Assembly: GCA_027025255.1 (NCBI GenBank)
Contig: JALVRC010000026.1
Span: forward strand, 6,720-19,591
Length of the DNA: 12,872 bases
Reading direction: 5' to 3'
From: Caldifarciminota bacterium
GTDB lineage: Bacteria > Hydrothermota > Tepidihabitantia > B3-TA06 > JALVRC01
Positions 1 through 7,552 of this stretch are shown one piece after another (position 1 is the first letter of the stretch; every line of letters starts with the position of its first letter). Below the pieces are notes generated by a model. The model had not been told where the DNA came from and made no database searches. It was given only the letters and a program-made list of their open reading frames with translations. The position numbers and the translations under genes are program-made.

Positions 1-1525
1 ATGTATGTTCACCTATAAATTTTTTTTCTACAAGGAAATGGTTTTTAGCCTGTTTTGCTATTTGAGCCAGATGGGTTATAGCAATTATTTGTTTTTTTTC
101 TCCAAGAGAGCTCAATCTTTTGCCCACAGCTTCTCCAATACGTCCACTTACGCCACTGTCAATTTCATCAAATATCATTGTTTCGACATCATCATCTTTT
201 TTTAATATACTTTTTAATGCAAGCATTATTCTTGATAATTCACCTCCTGAAGCAACTTTATTTATTGGTTGCGGATCAGCGTCAGGATTTGCAGAAAAAA
301 GGAATGTTATATTGTCTATACCTTTTTCTGAAATTTCTGTAGGTTTAATCTGTATAATAAACCTTGCTTTTTCCATGCCTAATTCTTTAAGAACCTTTGT
401 AATTTCTTTTTCTATAAGAGGAATAATCTTTTTCCTTTTTTTACTTAACGTATCTGCTGTAGTATCCATTTCTTTTTTTATCTCTTCTAATTTTTTCTCA
501 ATTGTTTCTTTTTGTTGGGAAATATTTTCAATGTTGTTAAGTTCTTCGTTTATTTCATTAAGCAAAACCTTGAGTTCATTAGGTTCCACGTGATATTTAT
601 TTGCCACATTTTCTATGTTGAATAGCCTTTCATTGATTTTCTCAAGCCTTATGTCATCAACTTCAATATTTGCCATATAGTCTGAGGTCTCTCTCCATAT
701 TTCTTCCAGTATAGATTCAGTCTCATGAATCATTTCTTTTATAGGGTTGAAAGTATTATCAAAGACAGCTAAATCTATTATGTTCTTTTTTATAGCTTCT
801 AAGTGAATATTTACATTGTCTTCACTCTCTGAAAGATGAGATATTATACCATGACATAGATTTTGTCTTTTATGAGCACTTTCAAGTAGTTTTTGTTCTT
901 TAAGTAATTCTTTATATTCGTTATCTTTTAACGCTAATTTCTCTATTTCTGATTTTTTATAAAGAAGAAAATCTTTTTTTTCTTCAAATTCTTTTTCTTT
1001 TTTTCCCAGTTCATTGAGGTCTTTTAGAAGTTCACTATAGTTTTTAAAATATGTTTTCATATGTAGTATATCATCGTAATAATTACCTGAACTGTCCAGA
1101 TAGCTTATATGTTTTGATGGAGTAAGAAGCTCTACATGTTTATGTTGTCCATGGATATCTATAAGATGGCTCCCAATTGTTTTTAGAAAATGAACACTTA
1201 CGCTCATATCATTTACGTAGTTTCCTCTTTTTCCGTTTTTCTCTATCCTTCTTATTATAATTTTATCTTCAACAGGTATGCCTGAAGATTCAATCATTGT
1301 TTTTAGAGACCTGTTTATACTAAAACTTCCTTCTATTATGAATGTGTCTTTGCCTTTTCTTAAGACGTCACCTTCAATTCTCGCTCCCAAAAGAATATTT
1401 ATAGCGTCAATTAAAATAGTCTTTCCAGCTCCTGTTTCTCCTGTTATTATGTTTAATCCCTCTCCCGGTTCAAAGACAAGTTCATCTACCAACTTGTAGT
1501 TTTTAAGATATAGTCTTAGAAGCAC
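1..1525 (-). CDS. recN: DNA repair ATPase RecN, C-terminus cut by the window edge
   Basis: RecN is an SMC-like ATPase that acts at DNA double-strand breaks during recombinational repair in the cytoplasm. The reading frame is open from a GTG at 1523-1525 to the left edge, giving 508 residues against about 550 for the family, so only the last few dozen residues are missing. Seen: Walker A GETGAGKT at residues 29-36, a long Lys/Glu-rich central coiled coil, the ABC signature SGGE at 426-429 and Walker B with FDE at about 452-454, followed by the RecN-type ITHLAQIA segment. The GTG start is chosen because the conserved N-terminus (LRLYLKNYKLV) begins there and a strong GGGGAGGGA ribosome site lies 5 bases upstream. 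The gene follows the nadK stop with no gap and in the same frame. It is the last gene visible in the operon. Confidence 0.95.
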   Translation of the reverse strand, partial: MLLRLYLKNYKLVDELVFEPGEGLNIITGETGAGKTILIDAINILLGARIEGDVLRKGKDTFIIEGSFSINRSLKTMIESSGIPVEDKIIIRRIEKNGKRGNYVNDMSVSVHFLKTIGSHLIDIHGQHKHVELLTPSKHISYLDSSGNYYDDILHMKTYFKNYSELLKDLNELGKKEKEFEEKKDFLLYKKSEIEKLALKDNEYKELLKEQKLLESAHKRQNLCHGIISHLSESEDNVNIHLEAIKKNIIDLAVFDNTFNPIKEMIHETESILEEIWRETSDYMANIEVDDIRLEKINERLFNIENVANKYHVEPNELKVLLNEINEELNNIENISQQKETIEKKLEEIKKEMDTTADTLSKKRKKIIPLIEKEITKVLKELGMEKARFIIQIKPTEISEKGIDNITFLFSANPDADPQPINKVASGGELSRIMLALKSILKKDDDVETMIFDEIDSGVSGRIGEAVGKRLSSLGEKKQIIAITHLAQIAKQAKNHFLVEKKFIGEHT

Positions 1526-2314
1526 CTATATCCCTCCCCATTTCATTTTTCTTTTAAGTATGTCAAAATAGCTTACATCAGTAGGCATTATAATATTTAT
1601 CATATATGGGGACTTTTTTATTACAACCCTTTCTGGTTTTTTTATGCTAAATCTTATTTGGCCATCTATACCAACAATGCCCACCTCTCCTTTTTTGCCA
1701 ATGGCCAGCTCAATTATCCTTTTATCAGATACGACAAGAGGTCGAGCGGACAGGGAATGTGGAGAGATAGGTGTTAAAAGGATGTTCTCTGTATCTGGTG
1801 TAATGATAGGGCCTCCACATGAAAGGGCATATGCAGTTGAGCCTGTTGGTGTTGATACTACTATGCCGTCACCTAAAAAATTCATAACAGGATGACTGTC
1901 TATGAATACCTCAATCTCAAGTGCACGTATATCCTGTCCCATATTTATTGTAATATCGTTAAGTGCTGGATACTTTTCTTTGTTTACTATTGCACATAGT
2001 AGCATTCTTTTTTCTATCCTGAACTTATCTTTCAGAAGATTCTCTATTGCCTTTTCTGTTTCTTCATGGGAAAATGCAGTTAAAAATCCCAATCCTCCGA
2101 GGTTTATCCCCATTACAGGGATATTTGCATGTGAAAGAACAACCTTTCTTACTGCAGAAAGCATAGTTCCGTCACCACCAAGAGAAAGTACTACTTCTGC
2201 ATCCATAATGTTTTCAACAATACTACCATTGTTTTGTATAATAGCTTTTTTAATTTTATCTTCGTATCTTTTATTGCTTTTTCTAAATTTGTTTTTAAAC
2301 AGTAATATCTTCAT
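1526..2314 (-). CDS. nadK: NAD kinase
   Basis: The product (262 residues) phosphorylates NAD with ATP or polyphosphate to make NADP in the cytoplasm. Seen: the family GGDGT motif at residues 46-50, NLGGLGFL at 71-78, the substrate-binding ALND segment near 117-120, and the glycine-rich GDGIVVSTPTGSTAYALSCG segment at 148-167, followed by SPHSLSARPLVV. The length is normal for a short bacterial NAD kinase. The ATG at 2314 lies 20 bases inside the end of prmC. No clear Shine-Dalgarno sequence precedes it, so translation may depend on coupling to prmC. A nadK-recN pair is common in bacteria. Here it shares an operon with an Hdr complex that appears to use NADP(H), which may be coincidence. Confidence 0.95.
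   Translation of the reverse strand: MKILLFKNKFRKSNKRYEDKIKKAIIQNNGSIVENIMDAEVVLSLGGDGTMLSAVRKVVLSHANIPVMGINLGGLGFLTAFSHEETEKAIENLLKDKFRIEKRMLLCAIVNKEKYPALNDITINMGQDIRALEIEVFIDSHPVMNFLGDGIVVSTPTGSTAYALSCGGPIITPDTENILLTPISPHSLSARPLVVSDKRIIELAIGKKGEVGIVGIDGQIRFSIKKPERVVIKKSPYMINIIMPTDVSYFDILKRKMKWGGI
1531..1539 (-). promoter_or_regulatory. Shine-Dalgarno site for recN inside the nadK 3' end
   Basis: The minus strand reads GGGGAGGGA here, 5 bases before the recN GTG codon. It overlaps the last codons of nadK (Trp-Gly-Gly-Ile). It supports the GTG as the true recN start and suggests that recN translation is coupled to the end of nadK. Confidence 0.75.
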
Positions 2315-3107
2315 TTTTGTTTACAATTAAATACCTTTCAAGATTATTATAATCTTTTATAATCTTAAAATGTAAATTACCGGGATCAATATATGGAAGG
2401 TTGGCTGGATCAATTTCTAAGAGTATTTTTCCCTTTTCTTTGAGGTACTTTATGCCATGCTTAATTATGTTATTAATTATTTCTACGCCATTTTTCCCTC
2501 CTGAAAGTGCTGTATATGGTTCATATAGAGCTACAGCGTGCATAAGATTGTCTAATTCCCTATTGGGAATATATGGGGGATTTGAAATAATTAAATCGTA
2601 TTTATTAGTGGATGTAGAAGAAGGAAAGAGATCTCTGTGAAAGAATTTAATGTTTTCTATTCTGTTAAGGTGCGCATTAATCTTAGCTATTTTTATTGCA
2701 TTTATATAGATATCAGTAGCTTCAATAGTCGGATTTTTAAAATGAGCAAATGCAATGCTTATTGCACCTGTTCCTGTACCGATTTCTAAAACCTTACTGT
2801 CTTTAGTAATAAGTCCGAGAGCAATTTCTACAAGCCTTTCTGTCTCCGGTCTAGGAATAAAAATGCCTTTTGGTGTTAATAATTTTATTCCCATAAATTC
2901 TGTAGTTCCCGTAATGTACTGAAGAGGAATCGCAAGCTTTTTAAGAGAAATAAAGTTTTCAATATCTTCTTTTAGTGATTTTTTTAAATTATTTATATAT
3001 ATGTTTGCTCTCTGAGTATTAAGTTTATACATAAGGAATAACTCAAGCTCTCTAAAAGATATTTTGTACTTATTTGATATCTCTTTTGCGTAATTCAGTA
3101 ATTTCAT
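2295..3107 (-). CDS. prmC: Release factor glutamine N5-methyltransferase PrmC
   Basis: PrmC methylates the glutamine of the GGQ motif in release factors RF1 and RF2, using S-adenosylmethionine, and so stimulates peptide release. The 270-residue product has the helical N-terminal substrate domain, the PLQYITGTTEFMG segment near 61-73 and IPRPETE near 84-90. It also has the SAM-binding motif LEIGTGTGAISIA at 107-119 and the catalytic NPPYI motif at 176-180. The start at 3107 gives the expected N-terminal helix and overlaps the end of prfA by 38 bases. Upstream bases show only a weak ribosome site, consistent with coupling. Its position directly after its substrate gene prfA is the standard bacterial arrangement. 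Confidence 0.95.
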   Translation of the reverse strand: MKLLNYAKEISNKYKISFRELELFLMYKLNTQRANIYINNLKKSLKEDIENFISLKKLAIPLQYITGTTEFMGIKLLTPKGIFIPRPETERLVEIALGLITKDSKVLEIGTGTGAISIAFAHFKNPTIEATDIYINAIKIAKINAHLNRIENIKFFHRDLFPSSTSTNKYDLIISNPPYIPNRELDNLMHAVALYEPYTALSGGKNGVEIINNIIKHGIKYLKEKGKILLEIDPANLPYIDPGNLHFKIIKDYNNLERYLIVNKNEDITV

Positions 3108-4140
3108 ATTTTAAAAGTTCTTTGTGGAGTTTAGTTAGGTCTCCATCGAGGATTTCATTAAGATTATAAAATGAAATGTTTATTCTGTGATCAGTAACTC
3201 TATTTTGAGGAAAGTTATATGTTCGTATTTTTTCGCTTCTATCTCCTGTCTTTATAATTTCTCTTCGTTCCCGCGATTTTTTATCATCTCTTTTTTTTTG
3301 GGCCAGGTTCTTTATCCTGGCATACAGGATTTTTAATGCCTTTTGTTTGTTTCTATACTGTGAACGTTCATCCTGACAGGATACAACAACTCCTGTTGGC
3401 AAATGTGTAATTCTTACTGCTGAATCCGTTGTATTTACATGTTGCCCACCATGTCCACCTGCTCTAAACACTTCTATCTTTATGTCCTCTGAATCAATTT
3501 GAATCTCATTCTGTTCAGTTTCAGGGAAAACTGCTACAGTTGCCGTAGAAGTATGAATCCTCCCGGATGTTTCTGTTTGGGGAATTCTTTGAACCCTATG
3601 AACACCGGATTCGAATCTCATAAATTTGAAGGTACTACCACTAACAAGGAATATTATTTCTTTATATCCGCCTATATCTTTTGCATTTGTGGAGAGTATT
3701 TCCAGTTTCCACCCCTTTCTTTCAGAGTAGCGCGAATACATCCTGAATAAATCACCTGCAAAAAGAGCTGATTCGTCTCCCCCCGCAGCTGCTCTTATTT
3801 CGACAATACTATTTCTGGACCACAATGGATCTTCATCAAATAAGGCTTCATCAATTTTTTTTTCTACTATTTTCAGTTTGTTTTCAAGCTTTGGAAGCTC
3901 TTCCTGTGCAAGCGTTACTAATTCTTTATCCTTTCCTGATAGGACTTGTTTATATTCTTCTTTTTCCTTGCTGAGCTTTATATATTCTTTATAAAGACTA
4001 AGAAGTGATTTTTTTTGTTTATATTCCTGGTTTAGCGTTTTAAGTTTGTCTTTGTTTTTTAAGGTATCTTGCGAGGAAAGAGCCTGTTCAATCTTTTTAA
4101 TTTCTGTTTTTAGTACCTTTACCTCTTCTTCTGTTATCAT
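3070..4140 (-). CDS. prfA: Peptide chain release factor 1 (RF1)
   Basis: RF1 recognises UAA and UAG stop codons and triggers peptide release on the ribosome. The 356-residue length matches the family (E. coli RF1 has 360). Seen: a charged helical N-terminal domain, the GGDE segment at 120-123, and the tripeptide anticodon region HRVQRIPQTE with PQT at 187-189. The PxT form marks it as RF1, since RF2 has SPF. The catalytic GGQ is at 231-233, followed by HVNTTDSAVRITHLPTG. The base before GGQ differs from the commonest form: it is GHGGQ instead of GAGGQ. The ATG shares one base with the stop of the upstream Crp-like gene (TAATG), and an AAGGG-type ribosome site lies just before it, so translation is probably coupled. 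Confidence 0.96.
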   Translation of the reverse strand: MITEEEVKVLKTEIKKIEQALSSQDTLKNKDKLKTLNQEYKQKKSLLSLYKEYIKLSKEKEEYKQVLSGKDKELVTLAQEELPKLENKLKIVEKKIDEALFDEDPLWSRNSIVEIRAAAGGDESALFAGDLFRMYSRYSERKGWKLEILSTNAKDIGGYKEIIFLVSGSTFKFMRFESGVHRVQRIPQTETSGRIHTSTATVAVFPETEQNEIQIDSEDIKIEVFRAGGHGGQHVNTTDSAVRITHLPTGVVVSCQDERSQYRNKQKALKILYARIKNLAQKKRDDKKSRERREIIKTGDRSEKIRTYNFPQNRVTDHRINISFYNLNEILDGDLTKLHKELLKYEITELRKRDIK

Positions 4141-4781
4141 TAAAGGCCCTTAAATTTCTCTTTCAGCTCAACATACTCTACATATTCCTCCAGACGTCTT
4201 ATGTTTTTGACATAGATATTGTTATCATCTTCTGTAATAATATCTATATCGGATAATCTTTTTAAATACTCTGTTATTTTCTCAACGGGTACGTCTGTAA
4301 GATTATGGATTTTTTCTGGGGTAACACCTTGAAGCAGTATCATTCCATTTTGTTCTTTACCCTCGGTTTTCGCAACACCAAGAATAAAACGGAGAGTTCT
4401 CTGTTCATCATTCTTTATGCTCATAAATTTAATTCTTTCGTCACAATTTCTCAATCGTTTTGTAAGTGTTTCTATAACATATCCAATAAGTGGGTTTTCA
4501 TTTATTTGTTCCATGAATCTGTCTTTATCAATTATTATAAGTTCAGTTTCTTCAACAGCAGCTGCAGATGCAGAACGTGCACTCCCGTCTATTACTGCCA
4601 TTTCCCCGAAAAAGTCCCCCTCACTGAGAACTGCCAGTACTCTTTCGTTACCATTAATTTCTTTAAATATTTTTATTTTCCCTTTTCTAATAAAATACAT
4701 CTCGTCCCCTACATCGTTTTCTTTAAACAATACCTCCCCTGGTTTTAATACTCTTTCGTAATTTTCACTATCTCCAAACAT
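4140..4781 (-). CDS. Crp/Fnr-type cyclic-nucleotide-binding regulator
   Basis: This 213-residue protein has the Crp layout. An N-terminal beta-roll (residues 10-85) contains a phosphate-binding cassette FGEMAVIDGSARSA, with E60, R69 and S70 in the places that contact a cyclic nucleotide in this family. A dimerisation helix follows (about 90-125), then a C-terminal winged-helix region (about 150-195). No cysteine group for an Fnr [4Fe-4S] cluster is present; there is a single Cys at 113. The helix-turn-helix aligns without gaps to E. coli CRP, but the positions of the DNA-contacting arginines 180 and 185 hold V166 and E171. The gene starts 14 bp after the tandem HdrA gene with a strong GGGAGG site, so it belongs to the same transcript. 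It may sense a nucleotide and control this operon. Whether it binds DNA canonically is uncertain. Confidence 0.88.
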   Translation of the reverse strand: MFGDSENYERVLKPGEVLFKENDVGDEMYFIRKGKIKIFKEINGNERVLAVLSEGDFFGEMAVIDGSARSASAAAVEETELIIIDKDRFMEQINENPLIGYVIETLTKRLRNCDERIKFMSIKNDEQRTLRFILGVAKTEGKEQNGMILLQGVTPEKIHNLTDVPVEKITEYLKRLSDIDIITEDDNNIYVKNIRRLEEYVEYVELKEKFKGL

Positions 4782-4795
4782 AAAAACCTCCCTCT

Positions 4796-7552
4796 TTAAA
4801 AGTATTCATTTATTATTTCAAACATTGAAAGCTTGTTTTCATTTACAATGTATGCAGCTTCTGACGGACATGCCTGGGCACAAATACCGCAACCCTGACA
4901 TAAAGAAGTGACAACTCTTGCATAACCTGCTTCTCTATCAAGAAATCTGATGTGAGAAGGACAGGAGTCAACACAAATACCGCACAGGACACATTTTCTT
5001 ATGTTTGTATTAGAAACATAGTATTCAGGTTCTTTCGCTTTTAATAGGGAAAGACCTTCTAATACTGCACTCTCAGCCTCTTTTAAAATACTTAACGCTC
5101 TTTTGGGCCCTGATGCTAATCCGACAACAAAGATTCCCTCCCTTTCAGTTGATATTGGTCTGTATTTAACATTAACCTCAGTAAAAAATCCAAAAGAGGT
5201 TTTAATATTCACTAATTGACTAAGTTCTTTATTACTATTTGCTACAATCCCTGTTGAGAGAACCACTGTTCCTTTGAGCTTTATATTGGCATTTAGAATT
5301 GTGTCGTAAACGTCTACTTCATTATTTGAAACAATGGGAGGATTTGTTAAGCTATAAGGAACAAATACGATTCCTTTTTCTCTCGCCTCTGTATAGTATT
5401 TTTCACTATTACCGGGTGTAAAGATATCTCTGTAAAGAATATATATATCTTTTTCAGGTAATTTGGCTTTTATTGAAAGCGCATTTTTGATTGCACTTCT
5501 ACAGCATACATGAGAGCAGTAAGGATTTTTCTCATTTCTTGAGCCAACACACTGAATAAAAATTATTGCATCTTCAGGATACGTACCTTTTTTAAGGTTT
5601 TCTTCTAATTGTCTTTGAGTAATTACATATTTCTGTCCCCAGCCAAATTCGTCTTTTTCTGGGGTATATTCTTTTCCTCCGGTTGCTATGTAAATAAGAG
5701 AGACCTTTCTTTCTCCTTCTCCCCAATCTACCGTATAATTTCCAACAGCCCCTTCAAGCTTTTGAAGCTCTTTGCCTTTAATAAATGTGACATTTTCAGC
5801 ATTCTCAATCTCTTCTCTAAGAGTTTTAAACACCTTTTCTATATCAACACCTTCTATACTTTTATAAGGGTAGTTTCTTTTTTCAAAGGGGTTTTCTTTT
5901 TTTTCTATAAGATATACCTTTTTATTAAATTTAATATAATGACTTGCAATGCTGAGCCCGGCAAGTCCGGCACCAATTACAAGAATAGGATAATCATTTA
6001 CAATTGCATCAACATCAACATTCTTTCTTTGGATTAGTTTGTTTAATGCACCCTTTACCGTAGTATAGCTGATATCAGTGGTATTTACAAATAGATAATC
6101 ATTTTTCCCAAGGTTAATTTCTTTTAAAATCTTTACTATATTTCTTTCTATTCCGAATCTATATGGTGCAGTAAATAATACTTTATTTGCATTATGTTTT
6201 TTTATAAAGTTTAATACGCTTTCTTTCAGCTCTTCATAGGGAAGGAGTTCTGTATGTAGAGCAGGAATATTGAGTTCTAATTCATGTTTTTCAAATCCAT
6301 AAGGGATAATATTTATCCATATGACGTTACCTTCTTTACTATTTTGGGTTTCTAATTTATCATCTGCTTTGAGGGTTTTTACTAATTTATATGCTGCAGA
6401 TTCTGCAGAAATGATAGTTTCCGGTAAGTCCATTGGTTCAATGTATGAGCCAGCAGAAATAATTTTATTACTTCCGTTTACCTGAATATTATTGTTTGGT
6501 TCCTGTCCTAATACTAAGACTACCATATCAAATATGTCTTCAATAAAACTGTTTTCATTTTCGTATTTTATAGAAAGTTTTTTATCTGAAAGAGGGGTTA
6601 TCCTGGCAGGTCTATTTTTAATCTCTCTGATATCGTTTTTTATCTTAAGATAGTAGGAGTAGTAGTCCCTTTTCCCAAACCTTCTATCCATATAGAAATG
6701 AGTTATATTAATGTCGGGATAAAGCTCTTTTAAAAGTCTCGTTTCTTTGACTCCGTACATACAGCAAGCAGAAGAACACCATTGATGGGTTCTATCCCTT
6801 GAGCCGGCACAAAATATAAATGCTATGTTCTTTGGTCTTTCCCCCTTTTTTGTAAGTAGCCTGCCTTTTGTTGGCCCTTCTTCTGATATAAGCCTTTCAA
6901 GTTCAAGGCTTGTTATTACGTTGTCTGCTTCAGGGTGATAGGCGGAAAGATCCTGAAGAGATGAGGGCTCAAATCCTGTTGCAACAATGCAGCCATCAAA
7001 ATCTTCTTCGTATGTTTCTGGTTGTCTTTCCAGATCAATTGCTTTTGTGGGACATTTTTCTACGCATAAACCACATTTAGTACATACGTCCATGTTAATT
7101 TTGTATAAGGGCGGAGAAGAAAAAGCAGAGGTACGAGAAATAGCTTTTTTCTTTTTTAATCTGTTTATGCTGTCAGTATATGTTTCCGGACATACTTCTT
7201 CACACACTCCACATGCGATACATTTGTTTTCATCAACATAGTGAGTATTTTCATACGCTACATAAACTCTTCCATTTTTTTCTTCTATTTTTGTAACCTT
7301 GCTCATGAGGGTTACATCAATGTCTGCCGGAATCTCACGTTTTAAACACACCTCTTCTGTTGGGGGAGAAGTCCTGGAAAAAACCTGACAATAACCACAT
7401 GCATCGTTAGAGAATTGTTTGTCGAGAAGAAATAATGTTCCACCTGCTCTATCTTCTTTATCAAAGATTATAGGTTTAATACCAAACTCTTTAAGTTTTA
7501 ATGCAGCTGTTGTTCCTGCTGCTCCTCCTCCAATAATAGCAACCTTTTTCAT
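4796..7552 (-). CDS. Tandem HdrA-like iron-sulfur flavoprotein
   Basis: The 918-residue product is two HdrA-like units joined. Unit 1 (about 1-400) starts at a dinucleotide-binding fold (GGGAAG, 8-13). It has the CxxC pair C52/C55 and an inserted ferredoxin domain with cysteines 111/114/117/121 and 157/160/163/167, then the FCAGSRD...CSSACC segment (C248, C259, C263, C264). Residues about 405-510 resemble the HdrA N-terminal domain without its cysteines. Unit 2 has a second FAD fold (GAGLAG, 527-532) and the QCVGSRN...YCSHVCC segment (C668, C679, C683, C684). It ends with a ferredoxin with cysteines 854/857/860/864 and 885/888/891/895. Unit 2 lacks the inserted ferredoxin and the CxxC pair. 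Start: TAATG overlap with the upstream HdrA, with AGGAG before it. Probable role: electron transfer subunit of the Hdr complex. It is related to, but not, QmoB, because no MvhD domain is present. Confidence 0.88.
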   Translation of the reverse strand: MKKVAIIGGGAAGTTAALKLKEFGIKPIIFDKEDRAGGTLFLLDKQFSNDACGYCQVFSRTSPPTEEVCLKREIPADIDVTLMSKVTKIEEKNGRVYVAYENTHYVDENKCIACGVCEEVCPETYTDSINRLKKKKAISRTSAFSSPPLYKINMDVCTKCGLCVEKCPTKAIDLERQPETYEEDFDGCIVATGFEPSSLQDLSAYHPEADNVITSLELERLISEEGPTKGRLLTKKGERPKNIAFIFCAGSRDRTHQWCSSACCMYGVKETRLLKELYPDINITHFYMDRRFGKRDYYSYYLKIKNDIREIKNRPARITPLSDKKLSIKYENENSFIEDIFDMVVLVLGQEPNNNIQVNGSNKIISAGSYIEPMDLPETIISAESAAYKLVKTLKADDKLETQNSKEGNVIWINIIPYGFEKHELELNIPALHTELLPYEELKESVLNFIKKHNANKVLFTAPYRFGIERNIVKILKEINLGKNDYLFVNTTDISYTTVKGALNKLIQRKNVDVDAIVNDYPILVIGAGLAGLSIASHYIKFNKKVYLIEKKENPFEKRNYPYKSIEGVDIEKVFKTLREEIENAENVTFIKGKELQKLEGAVGNYTVDWGEGERKVSLIYIATGGKEYTPEKDEFGWGQKYVITQRQLEENLKKGTYPEDAIIFIQCVGSRNEKNPYCSHVCCRSAIKNALSIKAKLPEKDIYILYRDIFTPGNSEKYYTEAREKGIVFVPYSLTNPPIVSNNEVDVYDTILNANIKLKGTVVLSTGIVANSNKELSQLVNIKTSFGFFTEVNVKYRPISTEREGIFVVGLASGPKRALSILKEAESAVLEGLSLLKAKEPEYYVSNTNIRKCVLCGICVDSCPSHIRFLDREAGYARVVTSLCQGCGICAQACPSEAAYIVNENKLSMFEIINEYF

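Noticed and set aside
120..593. Plus-strand open frame of 157 codons
   Set aside because: It is the mirror of the recN C-terminal half. It is Ser/Ile/Phe-rich with no motif, while the minus strand has the clear RecN signature and Walker B motifs.
4305..4761. Two overlapping plus-strand open frames opposite the Crp-like gene
   Set aside because: They have low-complexity composition, mutual overlap and no ribosome site. The minus strand encodes a full Crp-type protein.
4782..4795. Possible terminator between the tandem HdrA gene and the Crp-like gene
   Set aside because: The gap is only 14 bases and is taken up by the ribosome site of the Crp-like gene. No hairpin fits.
5609..6037. Plus-strand open frame of 142 codons with hydrophobic stretches
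   Set aside because: The Phe-rich runs come from Lys/Glu codons of the tandem HdrA gene read backwards. It is not a membrane protein gene.
4796..7552. Identification of the 918-residue protein as QmoB
   Set aside because: QmoB ends in an MvhD-like domain. This protein ends in a two-cluster ferredoxin and contains two FAD folds in tandem. No QmoA or QmoC, or sulfate reduction gene, is adjacent.
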